Notes: a model not told the origin generated them from the letters alone. A stretch of 64,000 nt of DNA from Zygosaccharomyces rouxii (GCF_000026365.1 NC_012996.1:1-64000), one strand, 5' to 3'. Positions 1 through 9,904 are shown, counted from the first letter of the stretch. Numbers and translations are program-made.

Positions 1-1930
1 CTACCATTAGTCATCTTATACGTAATTCATCTCACTATGCTACTTTCCACTCATCATTTCCTACTTTCCCACCTCCTATCACTTTATACGTTCAGTACCT
101 CTTACCATACTACCTTGAAATTACTACCAACTGTATCCTATCCCATTGTAACTGCCCTACAATCTTGTATGAGATGCTATTAGAATTCCTTAGAGACATT
201 CCATAGTCTTAGTCTAATCGGTTCTACTCGCCGGAGAGTACCATATATGTGAACCTAACACTTCCTACTCCTCTCGTACAACATTACTTTTTCAATAATT
301 TTTTCTTCACTACCCGATCTCGCCTCGCTTTGTCTAACTGACAACTTGATCCTATCCTATCCTAGCCCCATCTTGCCCTATTCTGTCCTATTACTATGAA
401 CACACTCTAACTTAACCTTTATTGTATAACCAATAAATATATTTTACTTTTTATTTATTTTTTTAGTTTTCATTTAATGTTATCAATCTTACTGAATATT
501 ACTCGTAAATATCCATTAACACCACTCTTATCATCTATCCATTGTATATTCTTTCTATTAAGATTCCCATTACTCTTACAATCACCAATTCCACCTATTT
601 ATCACATCTTCCCATCCATACATACGTTTATTTACACTTCACCTCTCACCTGTCCTCACATATTCCCATCTCTCTTCATCTCATTCATCTTTCTACCCAT
701 CCACAACCACCTCAACTTCGCACACCCATACACTCCTTTCGCTACCCGATTTGGCCTCCCTCTCGCCTCGCCCTCTGGTATTAGCCAACCTTATTCATCT
801 ATCATACATCTAGAGCTAAATATCTCTCCTTCATAAGTGTCATTTTATTATTACATATTTACAATCCATCTAACACTCAACAATACATCTCTGATTAGTT
901 CTTAGTTTTACTTGGTTATTCTCTACATTTATCCATCCACTTTATTTATCATACAACGTTTGACTTCATCTTGTTAATGTACCTTCTCCCTCCTATATAT
1001 ATCTGTTTATTCAACTTTTTCCTCTCTTTTCCCACCATATGCTTTTATTTGTCTAACTCATCTTCTACTTTACTTTACTGAATAAATCTTATTTTCACTG
1101 TATTATTCTTCATTTTAACTCGCTTATTTATCATCCAGTTTCAATATAGTCCTGATGTCAACATACGTCTATTCACAACTTCTTCTAGTTAGCTGCTAAA
1201 TGACTGCAATCCACTCTTACTATATCCCATTCCGCTCATCTTTATATTTTCTGAATCTTTTCAAATCGAAGTGTTTTTGTCTTGACTTAAAATACACACC
1301 GCTTAAAAATTCTATTTATTCTGTCTTTTCTATATTCTTGCACAATACTTTATTGTCCACTATCTATTTTGGCTTTTGTTCTCGCTCCCAACTAAACATT
1401 AAAAAGGTATAACACTGAGCGCCCATAGCGTACTACTGGTATATATTTTATATAATCTATCAACTGTTTCAGCTGCGCATCGATAACATGTACTCTTGGA
1501 TATACTACTGTAATATTGTGGTGCATAAGTATCATAGTTATCGTGAAACTGTCCCTCATAAAATCTTACACATAACCATAATTCCTAGGTTTAAGATAAT
1601 ACAAACTATTTTTATATATGATTTATGATTTACAGCTGTGAAAGTCGGTAGGAATGGAGGTGTAGATAGTCCCTAGTATCCTTTTCAGCAAAACAAAAAT
1701 TAGAGCTGCCACCTAGAGTGTCTTTGACAAAATGTGAGAGTTATTTATACAATGAATTGGTGGTGAAAAGGTATATATCGTAACAATCATTGTACAATTA
1801 GCACTCTAGAACTCTCTTTTGAGAGCATAGGTCAAACAATAGGAAATGTTATAATTCATAATATATCAATTTATTTTTCTAGAATAGTCTTCTTGTTTCT
1901 CAGCATGTATTAAAAAATGAAAAGTTTAAA
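1..1930. other. Subtelomeric low-complexity region, no gene
   Basis: No credible gene is visible. The first ~1,400 bases of the + strand are strongly pyrimidine-rich, with many C and T clusters and short TCCTA-like iterations near 350-395. Such composition is typical of sequence close to a left telomere, where the C-rich strand reads 5' to 3' inward; it resembles the core-X type regions of S. cerevisiae, but I cannot confirm homology. The open frames here (for example 477-836) encode proline/serine/isoleucine-rich strings explained by base composition. No telomeric repeat array is present, so the true end lies outside the window. Confidence 0.5.
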
Positions 1931-2002
1931 TCCATGCATGGGGTTCCAGTCCTTAACTTCGTGATTGAGAATCACACGCGCTACCAATTGCACCAGTCAG
2001 GT
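1931..2002 (-). pseudogene. Decayed tRNA-Lys gene (relic)
   Basis: Read on the minus strand, the block contains a D-arm/A-box like GGTGCAATTGGTAGCGCG and an anticodon arm TGATTCTCAATCA, matching the yeast tRNA-Lys(CTT) pattern (GGCGCAATCGGTAGCGCG and TGACTCTTAATCA). The T-arm is degraded: the GGTTCGA box is replaced by GGACTGGAACCCC, and the acceptor ends no longer pair. The anticodon has become CTC by one T-to-C change. A working B box is absent, so transcription by Pol III is unlikely. It lies about 110 bp from the SET5 relic. Confidence 0.65.
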
Positions 2003-2110
2003 TTATTAACTCTTGGTTCTCGGCTAAGAAAGCTCATCTCCACATCTATGAGGAAAATTCAGATGTACGTCTTTTATATCGATAAAGCCCATGTATAGGA
2101 TATATCTTAA

Positions 2111-2212
2111 CATTTCGAGGTGATTTGGTCTAAGCTTCTCCGTCTCTGGCATTCGCACTGTATCGCTATATATTTGTAAACTCTTGTATTCTATAACATA
2201 CAAGCTGTGGCT
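2111..2212 (-). pseudogene. SET5 gene fragment (relic)
   Basis: The minus strand matches about 105 bases of the intact SET5 gene in this same window (34104-34211), by eye about 80% identical with a short gap. Shared runs include AGAGTTTACAAAT, GTGCGAATGCCAGA and CACCTCGAA/TACCTCGAA. Translated, the fragment reads SHSLY...KSLQIYSDTVRMPE against SHSLY...KSLQIYSDKVRMPE in SET5. Nothing on either side continues the alignment, so it is a small piece of the N-terminal coding part only, upstream of the SET domain, and is not functional as a methyltransferase. Confidence 0.8.
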
Positions 2213-2785
2213 ATTGGAAATTACTGCTCGCCAAGAACCCATTTCTGCCAATCTGCAGTATTCAAACCTAAATAATAGATTAATTACCTATTACATTTCG
2301 AGTGCACATATCACCTCTGGGACTGAGAAGTCAGGACATGTTGAAATATGTGTACCATCCTGTTGAACAATGTTGATTTGACCATAGCAGAAGCGAAATC
2401 CACATCACTATGTTTCTACATTTCTCATCTTACGAGAATCTTACTTCATTTATATAAATCTACTAACGATAACACATGCCTTAACTTTTTTTGCACATCA
2501 GACAATCTAACATCTCAGCGCAAGTAGCATGTATCTCTATTTTTTAGTATTTTTTTTAAAGGATTTGTTGTGTTTTGGTGAGATACCGAATCTGCGTTTT
2601 CAAAGACCAAACGTGAAATACATCCACAAAGCACTGTTAACTAAAAAGAATAGAAACAGTAAACACATACTAATACATATATCCTGGGTCTCACTACAGG
2701 CAGTAATTTCCAAGAGTCCCTCGCAGCTACTAGAAACTATCTAGTTTACACTAGATCTGGTAGACATATCAATTGGCCTACGAGA

Positions 2786-3371
2786 ATGAGCAAGATAGAT
2801 TACCACGATTCAGAACTAACTCACGTTATTCTTCCCAAGGACTTCTTCTGGTGCGAATTAACTTGGGAATTGTACCACTTAACCAAGTACTATGAACCCT
2901 GGCTGATTCTTTTGACATTAATATTAATGAGTGTTATAACAGCAAAGCAGATATGTATGCTCCCTATGTCAGCTGTTGTGGTTGTTAGTTCGCTCTCAGT
3001 AGCTCTGGTATACTTTACCGTGATCTGGCTCTCCTACAAGAGGTATGCTGCCGCTTGTAAGGAAAAGGTTAATCTAGCACAAGTCGTACTTACAGTGAAC
3101 CCTAATGTCGAAGAAAAGAAATGGGACAAAGTTGCATACAAGATGAATCTTCTTCCAAAACCGTAATTGGGCGACACCAGATTTTTTCTTCAGCGGCCAA
3201 CAGTGTCAATCGAATTTTAGAGAACATATTTTGAAACCATTTTTGCAAGGAAAAGTCCATCCTGGAAAAGCAGAAAGTGATGTACTTATTTCTGCCGTTG
3301 TCAGTCATCTAGCGGGAGTACATGCGACCTTGGAAGAATTTCTACAGACGGCCGCTACAAACCTTCTTTAG
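2786..3371 (+). pseudogene. Frameshifted DUP/COS-family membrane protein gene
   Basis: The first frame (2786-3166) gives 126 residues. An N-terminal VILPKDFFWCELTW segment resembles the LPQDLF..FTW start of COS proteins. Two hydrophobic segments follow (about residues 39-58 and 62-84), then a cytosolic EEKKWDKVAYKMN, the hallmark of DUP-domain repeats. After the TAA at 3164 the homology carries on in another frame (from 3165) as NW-TPDFFFSGQQCQSNFREHI, the next conserved DUP block, ending at a TAG near 3371. So the gene is broken by a frameshift between these blocks. DUP proteins act in membrane-protein trafficking (COS) or are of unknown role (DUP240). Whether the break is biological or a sequencing error cannot be told here. 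Confidence 0.65.
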
Positions 3372-4147
3372 AATTTCAATGTCTGCCTAGGGACAGACAC
3401 AGAGGTCACTTTATGTCCCTCTGGAGGTTCTATCATTCTGGTGAAGCTTCCGGAGCCTTTACTCTTCCGCAACTTTTTATGCCGTGAGTAATATTCCAAG
3501 AATACCTCGGATCTAAATTTCCGCTGATTGCAACCATCTGTGGTAATTACATTAGTGTATTGTCATTTTACAATACCAAGTACTACAAGTTAGATGTAAT
3601 CGACAGAATAAAATTTTTGTCTATTATAATAGCTACCGTTCCAGGTGTGAACTTGGGACAATGGGATCAAATGGAAAATGAATCAGCATCTACAAAATAG
3701 AAATTCCAGTGACGGAGGTAAAAATGAGAGTTTTTTCTAAACCAATGCTTTCATTTTTTTAAAAGAGTTCGAACCTCTTGTTTCCGATATGGATGTGGCT
3801 GGACCAAGAAGTTACTCGAGCCGCTTGTCTCTGGCCAATCGTCACTATACCATGCCCTGGACTGTATTGCTGCGGATGCGCTCAGAGCGTGCGAACCTCC
3901 TTCTGAGTGAATCGATGTGGCCTTATAACGTTAAGAATTTACCGGCTAACAACGGCCTCTTGATTCTCTGCCAATAAAATCTGCTTTGGTCATGGGTATT
4001 CAAAGACATTGGTTTTGAGAAGTTTTAAATGAATAGTAGAACCATTGTTCAAAACGATGATTTTTGACTGACACCACAGAAGCCCAGAATAGACGTCGAA
4101 GAAGGGACTAGGTCTAAGTGTGCTTTTTATCTCTTATGACCAACATA
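3372..4147. other. Gene-free subtelomeric DNA
   Basis: No intact gene is visible. A 62-codon frame at 3789-3977 and the overlapping frames do not resemble a family I know; one alternative frame reads EPLVSGQSSLYHALDC, which may be a decayed coding piece. A perfect tRNA T-arm-like hairpin (AAGAG-TTCGAAC-CTCTT, 3763-3779) occurs without the rest of a tRNA. Confidence 0.4.
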
Positions 4148-5011
4148 CTAATGAGGGGTAGCGAATGAATTAAAAATGGCGCAAGAAATCATCGATATAA
4201 TGAAGGTCAGCATCATAATTATAAAGGACCCTAGCTCTATTATCACCAAGTAAAACAATGAGGTGTTGAAGATACTATGAAACTTCTCGAAAATACCATC
4301 TCTAAATTCATCTTTTTCTGCCGTATGTGATAATTTACCAAAACTTTCAACGCACTTGTTATAATTCGCAAGTGCTCTCTCAGTTAGCGCTTTATTTGGT
4401 GGATTTTTCCAAAAATTTACTACCGTACTTCCTTCTTGATAACACCTGATGTCGTACGTCTGACACTCTATTGGTTTTACGATTTCTCTCACAAAAAATC
4501 GCATACAATGCTCCCCACTGTAAAAAAGAGAATACCGATATCCTGTCTCTTCAGAAAAGTGATTAACTCTAGATGCAATTCTTTGCCAAGCTACTGGATC
4601 CCCGGGCAAGTCCATTTCAGCCACTTCCTTCAATAATTGTTGGAGCACCTTTTTCTCAATATTAACCTTTTTCCTATTGTCGATGAAGTTCCAAAAAGAA
4701 AACGTAAAGCATAGGAAATAATGAATGATCATCCATACGGGAGAAAATATGTCTGAAAGTTTTGTTTCAAATGGATCATCATATAAGTCGCGCATAATAA
4801 AGTAAGGCAACCGTACAAGCGATGGTGACAAAAATGCAGCTGAAAGGGAAGCGACAATGTCGGATGTCCATGTTTTCTCGAAGAAATATGGGGCAAGGAA
4901 GTATACCAACTTTCCACTAGTACTGTCTGCTGGCAATTCTATCTCCTCTTCTTCATACATCTGTACACACTTCTCTAAATCGATTTCACTCTCGTCACTT
5001 ATCATACTCAT
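4148..5011 (-). CDS. DUP240/COS-family membrane protein
   Basis: The 287-residue protein has an acidic N-terminus. Hydrophobic stretches follow at about residues 55-75 and 90-110 and at the C-terminus (about 250-280). Its central segment, DPVAWQRIASRVN...YRYSLFYSGEHCMRFFVREIV, has the layout of the DUP domain: a (D)W..(V/I)A..(M/L)N core, an aromatic patch and a C..FF..I/V ending. In S. cerevisiae this superfamily comprises the subtelomeric COS genes and DUP240 genes. COS proteins promote endosomal sorting of membrane proteins; the DUP240 role is unclear. The ATG at 5009-5011 is the first in frame. It lies close to a broken relative at 2786 and is divergent from the next gene. Assignment to family is good; function is inferred. 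Confidence 0.7.
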   Translation of the reverse strand: MSMISDESEIDLEKCVQMYEEEEIELPADSTSGKLVYFLAPYFFEKTWTSDIVASLSAAFLSPSLVRLPYFIMRDLYDDPFETKLSDIFSPVWMIIHYFLCFTFSFWNFIDNRKKVNIEKKVLQQLLKEVAEMDLPGDPVAWQRIASRVNHFSEETGYRYSLFYSGEHCMRFFVREIVKPIECQTYDIRCYQEGSTVVNFWKNPPNKALTERALANYNKCVESFGKLSHTAEKDEFRDGIFEKFHSIFNTSLFYLVIIELGSFIIMMLTFIISMISCAIFNSFATPH

Positions 5012-5334
5012 ATTGTCTTGTTGGTTAAATACACCATTGCTGTCGTGAGTGTCAGTTTGTGTCTGAATTACCGCCTTTTATATATATTTTCACCCCGGAC
5101 TGTTGGGCCCCTTGATTGTTTCTTCCCCGCGCGACTATTCCATGCAGAAGAAACTCGAAAGCGTCAAAATGATAACACAAAGAGGTGGACAGGTAGTTTA
5201 AAGGTCAATTTGGAAACTCTAATTAAAGTTCTGTTAATAACTTTGTGTCATAAAATGCCCTAACTGCTATAAATTGTCAGAGGAAACCAAAATGATATTA
5301 ACCGAATGAAGAAGGACGGCCCCAGAAAATTGGC
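5012..5334. promoter_or_regulatory. Divergent intergenic region
   Basis: This 323-bp stretch separates two divergent membrane-protein genes and must hold both promoters. A TATATATATTTT-like box at about 5079-5090 sits roughly 75 bp from the DUP-family start and is the likely TATA element for that gene. I see no well-known activator site. Confidence 0.4.
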
Positions 5335-6033
5335 ATGTCCAACAAGAAGAAGAGTAAGAGTAAGGCCAGCGAGAGCCACAATCGTGGTGGAAGAGAGAAC
5401 AGTCCCCGCGGACAACACAACTCTCTCTCACCGCAAAGAGACAGCAGTATCTCTGATCAGCAAGGAAGCGAGAACGGCGGTACTGGCTCTAGAACAAACG
5501 GGATCAAATTAGCCGCTCGCTTGTTCCGCAATCCATTGTTTTCCAAAAGAGGGTTTCAACATGCAAAAGAGGGACTAAAAAGTGAGAGTTCAGGTGACTC
5601 GATGAGCAATGTAAGGTTTCTTGGCAGCTTCTTTCTCTTAACTTACCCGATTTTTTTGATAGGATACAGTATCTTCGGTTTTTTATACGGGGACAAAAAT
5701 AATGGTATACATGTTTTCTTGTATGGCAGTCCACTATTCACTGCTGTTCCTTATATCATACAATACCTGAATGATGTCGATACATTGCTTTTAAGCATAT
5801 TTGAGATTGGGGAGAAGAATTTGCTCGAATATTTCGCAGACCCGGGAATCAGAGAGCTCCTCTTGACTGTTTTTGAGATTGTGGGATTCATTTATCAATT
5901 AGTGAAGGGTAGACAAAATTTTGAGATATTTATATGCGGGATTGTCGGTTTTAATCTTTATCTCGTAGGAAATACTTTGCTAATCTGGGAAAGAAAGAAA
6001 AGGCCAAAACCGGTGATGGCTGACTCGGCGTGA
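5335..6033 (+). CDS. Unrecognised multi-pass membrane protein
   Basis: The 232-residue protein is not one I recognise. The first ~90 residues are hydrophilic and low in complexity, rich in Lys, Ser, Asn, Gly and Arg, and probably disordered and cytosolic. Four hydrophobic segments follow at about residues 97-117, 122-145, 178-196 and 201-219, with an acidic, leucine-rich helix between the second and third (DVDTLLLSIFEIGEKNLLEY). The C-terminus is basic (WERKKRPKPV). The ATG at 5335 follows an in-frame-poor leader and is the natural start. It neighbours the DUP-family gene, whose products are also small membrane proteins, but no sequence similarity to DUP domains is evident. An intact frame with sensible topology argues for a real gene. 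Confidence 0.55.
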   Translation: MSNKKKSKSKASESHNRGGRENSPRGQHNSLSPQRDSSISDQQGSENGGTGSRTNGIKLAARLFRNPLFSKRGFQHAKEGLKSESSGDSMSNVRFLGSFFLLTYPIFLIGYSIFGFLYGDKNNGIHVFLYGSPLFTAVPYIIQYLNDVDTLLLSIFEIGEKNLLEYFADPGIRELLLTVFEIVGFIYQLVKGRQNFEIFICGIVGFNLYLVGNTLLIWERKKRPKPVMADSA

Positions 6034-7332
6034 GTTTCTAATTCACACCTTGCTATGAAATCCTGATTATATAAGCGTTCCACTGGGATGGGATTGAGCT
6101 TACACTATTGCCGGCTTATCATCTGTGGGTTATGTTCAGGTGTAAATGCTAGTCAGTTTTCGATAGATAGATCATATATAACCATCAAGTTGAAAAAATC
6201 CATGAGGTACCGATAAAAGTATTTTGACAGGATTGTTTCTTGTATACTTCCACTTTCAAGCGAGAAGGACATTACAAAGGTGTGTATGTATAGGTAACAT
6301 GAACTTTGTTTGGACTTGTTATCTATTGTTATCTATTGTTATCGGGAATCCCTTTTTCTGTAATCTTCACCTTGTCGCTCTGATAACGAAAAACAAAAAA
6401 AAAAAAAAAAAAAAAACTGACCTTATCTCCTATGGCAACCTAGGAAGTTCGCGCATGACGATATAACAAGCACTGACATGGGCCTCGGTGAAGAAACTTA
6501 GAAACTTAGAAACTTGATTACTACAAAACCTTAGAAATCGAGAGAGAATTTCAAAAATCCTTTCTGCCTAGGGAGCTCTTCAGAATTAAGTTCACACGGA
6601 CTCTTTACGAGATTCTCAAGCATCGCCTTCCTTGGATGGTTTTCTACATATACTCATTAACTGTATTTCCAGAATTTTATCCATAAACATGTGGCTCTGG
6701 ATATTGTGCTTACTCTCTCTCTCCTTGGAATTTCATTTAAACTTATCCCTACATGGTTCTAGAATATGAACGAGCGTTCAGGTACAAGAGAGTTAGTCCA
6801 GCAAGTGCTAAGAGTAAATCCTGGATCCGATGTCAGAAAATAGAGCCAAATTGCAAATAAGTCTCTACATATAGCAAAAATTTCTTGCATGATATCAGAA
6901 CCTCTATACCGATAAAAGCAGCGTAAGGAGGATATGATCTCTAACAAATGATTCATGAGGATTTCGTTTACTAGCATTTCCCAAATTGTGTAGTGCAACG
7001 AACTAGTATGAGTGATCTTTCCTATTTGAAAGTTTTGCATCAATTTAAACACACTACAGCTGTGATAACTATGGATCCTAATTCTTCGATATTTCAGTTG
7101 CAACTAACTAATAGAAAGATAAGTAAAACTCTTGCATGATATTTCAGACTCAACTACTTCAATTTTCAATACATCCTCGCAAAAGGTGACAATGGCAGGG
7201 ACAAACGTATGCAAAGTTTTACACCCAAACAATGATAACTTGGAATGGCTTTTTCTTCAAAGCTTTCTGAATTATTGATGAGCCTATTGAATGATATACT
7301 CGAAATGGACTACATAAAATCAAGCCAGCTCT
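6034..7332. other. Gene-poor stretch with a poly-A run
   Basis: No convincing gene. A run of 22 A occurs at 6395-6416 and a short direct repeat of TTAGAAAC near 6497-6520. A 114-codon minus-strand frame (6759-7103) has leucine- and aromatic-rich sequence (EIISSLRCFYRYRGSD, CRDLFAIWLYFL) that could be a fragment of an old gene, but I cannot place it. Confidence 0.35.
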
Positions 7333-8019
7333 CTACTGTCTTTCATATTTGACTGGGTTATTCAAGACTTTCTCCTTGAAATCCTCAATACCGAATGTGG
7401 TTGAGTGAGACCATGGCTTTTGAGTATCCTCCTTCGAGAGAACATTGGCAAAACATGTTGACCAGTTGACTCTTGGATACTTTTCATTAATAGAATATAT
7501 TGTTTCCTGATGAATCAAGTTGGTATTAGCTCCTGCATTATCGAGAGTGGTTGCGATCTGCAAAATCAGGCCAAGAGAAGTGATAAAACCAGTTGTAGTC
7601 AGCTCTTGGTGACGAATAATCGCCTCAGCAACAGCATCTGCATAATCCGTATTTCCACCGGTTTCTCTAAGAATTAATTCTCTTGAGATATATCCACCGT
7701 AAAACTCAAAAGATAATTTCGTTTCATTCAAGTTCTTGTCAGTGGTAGCAATATCATGCATTAACGCAGTAACGTAAATCACTTCCTCATCTAAATCCCA
7801 TTCTGGAAACTGATCCTTCATTATGGCAACACTGTATTGGAAAACACGAAGTGAGTGATTCAAAGTGGCCAATGGCAACTCCTTAGCAGCATAGTTATAG
7901 AAGAAGTTGGCAACTTTCCCAGATGGAATTGGAACAGTGGTCCGAGGTAAAGGATCCTTGGGATCCTTGATAGCTTTTTCAAATTCCTTATTAACTTTAA
8001 TAAAGCCGTATTTTGACAT
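7333..8019 (-). CDS. DDI2: Cyanamide hydratase, HD-domain (DDI2/DDI3 type)
   Basis: The enzyme hydrates cyanamide to urea. The 228-residue protein matches S. cerevisiae Ddi2/Ddi3 (225 residues) along its whole length, beginning MSKYGF versus MSQYGF. The zinc-binding HD-domain residues are present: His55 in LNHSLRVFQYSV, His88-Asp89 in ALMHDIATTDKN, and histidines in AIIRHQELT and in NTNLIHQET. In S. cerevisiae the paired DDI2/DDI3 genes are subtelomeric and strongly induced by cyanamide and methylating agents through Fzf1; here the gene is likewise subtelomeric, and only one copy is seen. The start codon (8017-8019) aligns with the family start. Detoxification as the role follows from family knowledge. 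Confidence 0.93.
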   Translation of the reverse strand: MSKYGFIKVNKEFEKAIKDPKDPLPRTTVPIPSGKVANFFYNYAAKELPLATLNHSLRVFQYSVAIMKDQFPEWDLDEEVIYVTALMHDIATTDKNLNETKLSFEFYGGYISRELILRETGGNTDYADAVAEAIIRHQELTTTGFITSLGLILQIATTLDNAGANTNLIHQETIYSINEKYPRVNWSTCFANVLSKEDTQKPWSHSTTFGIEDFKEKVLNNPVKYERQ

Positions 8020-8321
8020 CTGTATCTTTATTAGGCAGTGTAGTGTTCAGTATTGGTCTTCTCAAACTGCTTTTTCTGAGAGACTTGGTAGTGGCGGACA
8101 GCATTGAGAGGAATTAACACACTTTATATAAGATGGATATATGCGAATTTTTGCTCTCTCCTGATTCGCAATATATGACCGAAAATGGCTCGCAAACCAC
8201 AGTATTAGCTCTATAGCATTACTTCATGAATACGATTGGCTTCATACATTTGCTTAGTAACTTTTTAAACACTTTCTTGAACATGAAGAACCAACAGAGA
8301 GCCTCGGAAAAAAAATACTTT

Positions 8322-8406
8322 AGTCAAAAAAGCGTTTCAGTCAAAAAAGCGTTTCAGTCAAAAAAGCGTTTCAGCCAAAAATGTGCCTCAGCCAAAAATG
8401 CGCTTT
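8322..8406 (+). repeat. Five tandem copies of a 17-bp unit
   Basis: The unit AGTCAAAAAAGCGTTTC occurs three times exactly (8322-8338, 8339-8355, 8356-8372). Two diverged copies follow (AGCCAAAAATGTGCCTC and AGCCAAAAATGCGCTTT). A preceding CTCGGAAAAAAAATACTTT may be a further decayed copy. A 17-bp period is not a multiple of three, so it is not a protein repeat. It lies about 300 bp upstream of the DDI2-type start. Confidence 0.9.
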
Positions 8407-8643
8407 AGCAGTATTTCAACATCGAAAGAAAAAAGCCGTGTAGACTTCAGACTTCAGGTTCTAAGAGACACCAGCCCATTTTCCCCCAATGGTCGAAAAC
8501 ATAGAAGCGCTTTACTTTTAGAGCTGTAAGATAGGTGGCAATTAAAACTGAAAAAGTGGTTAACTTCTTCAAAACCGGGCACTTCGCGTAGACTCCTTAT
8601 GTAGAGGTCCGAGGGAGATGAGCGTCTAGAAAAACTTAGGGAT

Positions 8644-8699
8644 AAAATATTTGGAATAAAGTATTTGGAATAAAATATTTGAAATAAAATATTCCAAGT
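8644..8699 (+). repeat. About four tandem copies of a 14-bp AT-rich unit
   Basis: The units AAAATATTTGGAAT, AAAGTATTTGGAAT and AAAATATTTGAAAT follow directly on each other (8644-8685), then a partial copy AAAATATTCCAAG. The last copy ends in ATTCCAA, the complement of TTGGAAT, so the array also carries an inverted component. No gene overlaps it. Confidence 0.85.
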
Positions 8700-8924
8700 A
8701 AACCAATTTATTGAATTAGACTACTGATAGCCATAATTGGACCAATTTTGATTGACTCTATCACGAATCGCACTATCGTAGGAATCAAAGTCACAGGTTC
8801 CGAATTGGTGGGGAATCTGTAATAAAAACCTCATATCTTTGAAGATATTTCCCACCGCCCTCCTGAATTGATTTTATTTTCTTTTAAAATATTCTTCTTA
8901 CAAGGTGCAGAATCTCTATTGACT

Positions 8925-9904
8925 TTAGCTAATGGGATAAGGTTGTTTTTTTTTTCTGTCTTCTAACAAACAGCTTATAATCTCCTTCATACTAATGTGG
9001 CTGCTCGATCTCAAGTGGTGAGCAATCCTAGCATGATCATTGCCGAATCCTCTTAAACTGTCAACGCAACCAACAATATCAAATAAGTTATCAGGATCAA
9101 CATTTCCTTTTTGCTGCTTCAAATTTTTAAAGAATGAAATTGGAAGTTTGTCTTCATAAACTTTTCTCATAAATGTCCCATTTCAAGATGAGGATCAACA
9201 TCCTAGAAAATTCAACTGTGTCCCCTTCTCTTTTCAAGGCTTCCAAAAAAATCCCTGCATTTAAAAGCATGTAAATTTTTGTGTCATTGTTTCTTGATTT
9301 AATGCATGATAGTGGAATTATATCAATATTTGATTACGTTCCAGGGCATAAAAGTTATCCTTCACATTAAGAGCGGAGTGATACATAATGTTATCTCTTT
9401 GACCATGCCCAAGATCTTGAAAATGTTAAAACTAAGTATGATTAATGATATTAAAGCCCGAGTAATACTTTTTTTTCTGCCGCCAAATTCGAGATTTGGA
9501 AACCGTCAAGGCCAGATATCCAAAACTTTATCACCAGAATGCATGTAAATTTCATTTTTAGTAAAATATTCATTCATTAATCAAGCAGTTTGATCCCAGT
9601 TAGCTAAATCCTTTTAGAGGCAACTTTGGTCATGATTTCCAAGAAATACAAAAATCTTTGTGGAGACATGAGTTGGTAAGTATTTCGATAACACTGTAAG
9701 TACTTCAATTGGCAAAGACCTTCCAAGCATGATGTTAATACCCTCCATAAAATCTAAGGTAAAATAAGAGTAAATCCTTGCTGATAACTGCTTCGAGGTT
9801 GAAAAACACCATGGCAACTCCGCTGTAGACGTACGCTGCATTGTACTAGTACTATGCTCAAAATGGAGAAAGATAGTTTCGAAAATACCCTGGATCCTGT
9901 TCAT
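8925..9904 (-). other. Unidentified open-frame remnants
   Basis: Two minus-strand frames (9614-9904, 96 codons; 8925-9170, 81 codons) have non-random, protein-like composition. The second reads LFDIVGCVDSLRGFGNDHAR then HHLRSSSHISMKEIISCLLE, which faintly recalls a retroelement Gag-like helical region; I could not confirm this. The frames may be parts of one decayed gene reading leftwards. Neither looks complete. The region borders a tRNA-Gly gene, a common landing place for yeast retrotransposons, but no LTR termini were identified. Confidence 0.25.

Noticed and set aside
477..836. 119-codon open frame
   Set aside because: Composition-driven Pro/Ser/Ile/His-rich string in a pyrimidine-rich region, overlapped by another frame, no family resemblance.
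3763..3779. Perfect tRNA T-arm-like hairpin with B box GTTCGAACC
   Set aside because: No A box, anticodon arm or acceptor pairing upstream; at most the last trace of a tRNA.
8798..8804. TTCCGAA, the CDEIII core of a point centromere
   Set aside because: No CDEI (RTCACRTG) at the right distance and no very AT-rich CDEII of 80-170 bp beside it; a chance match.
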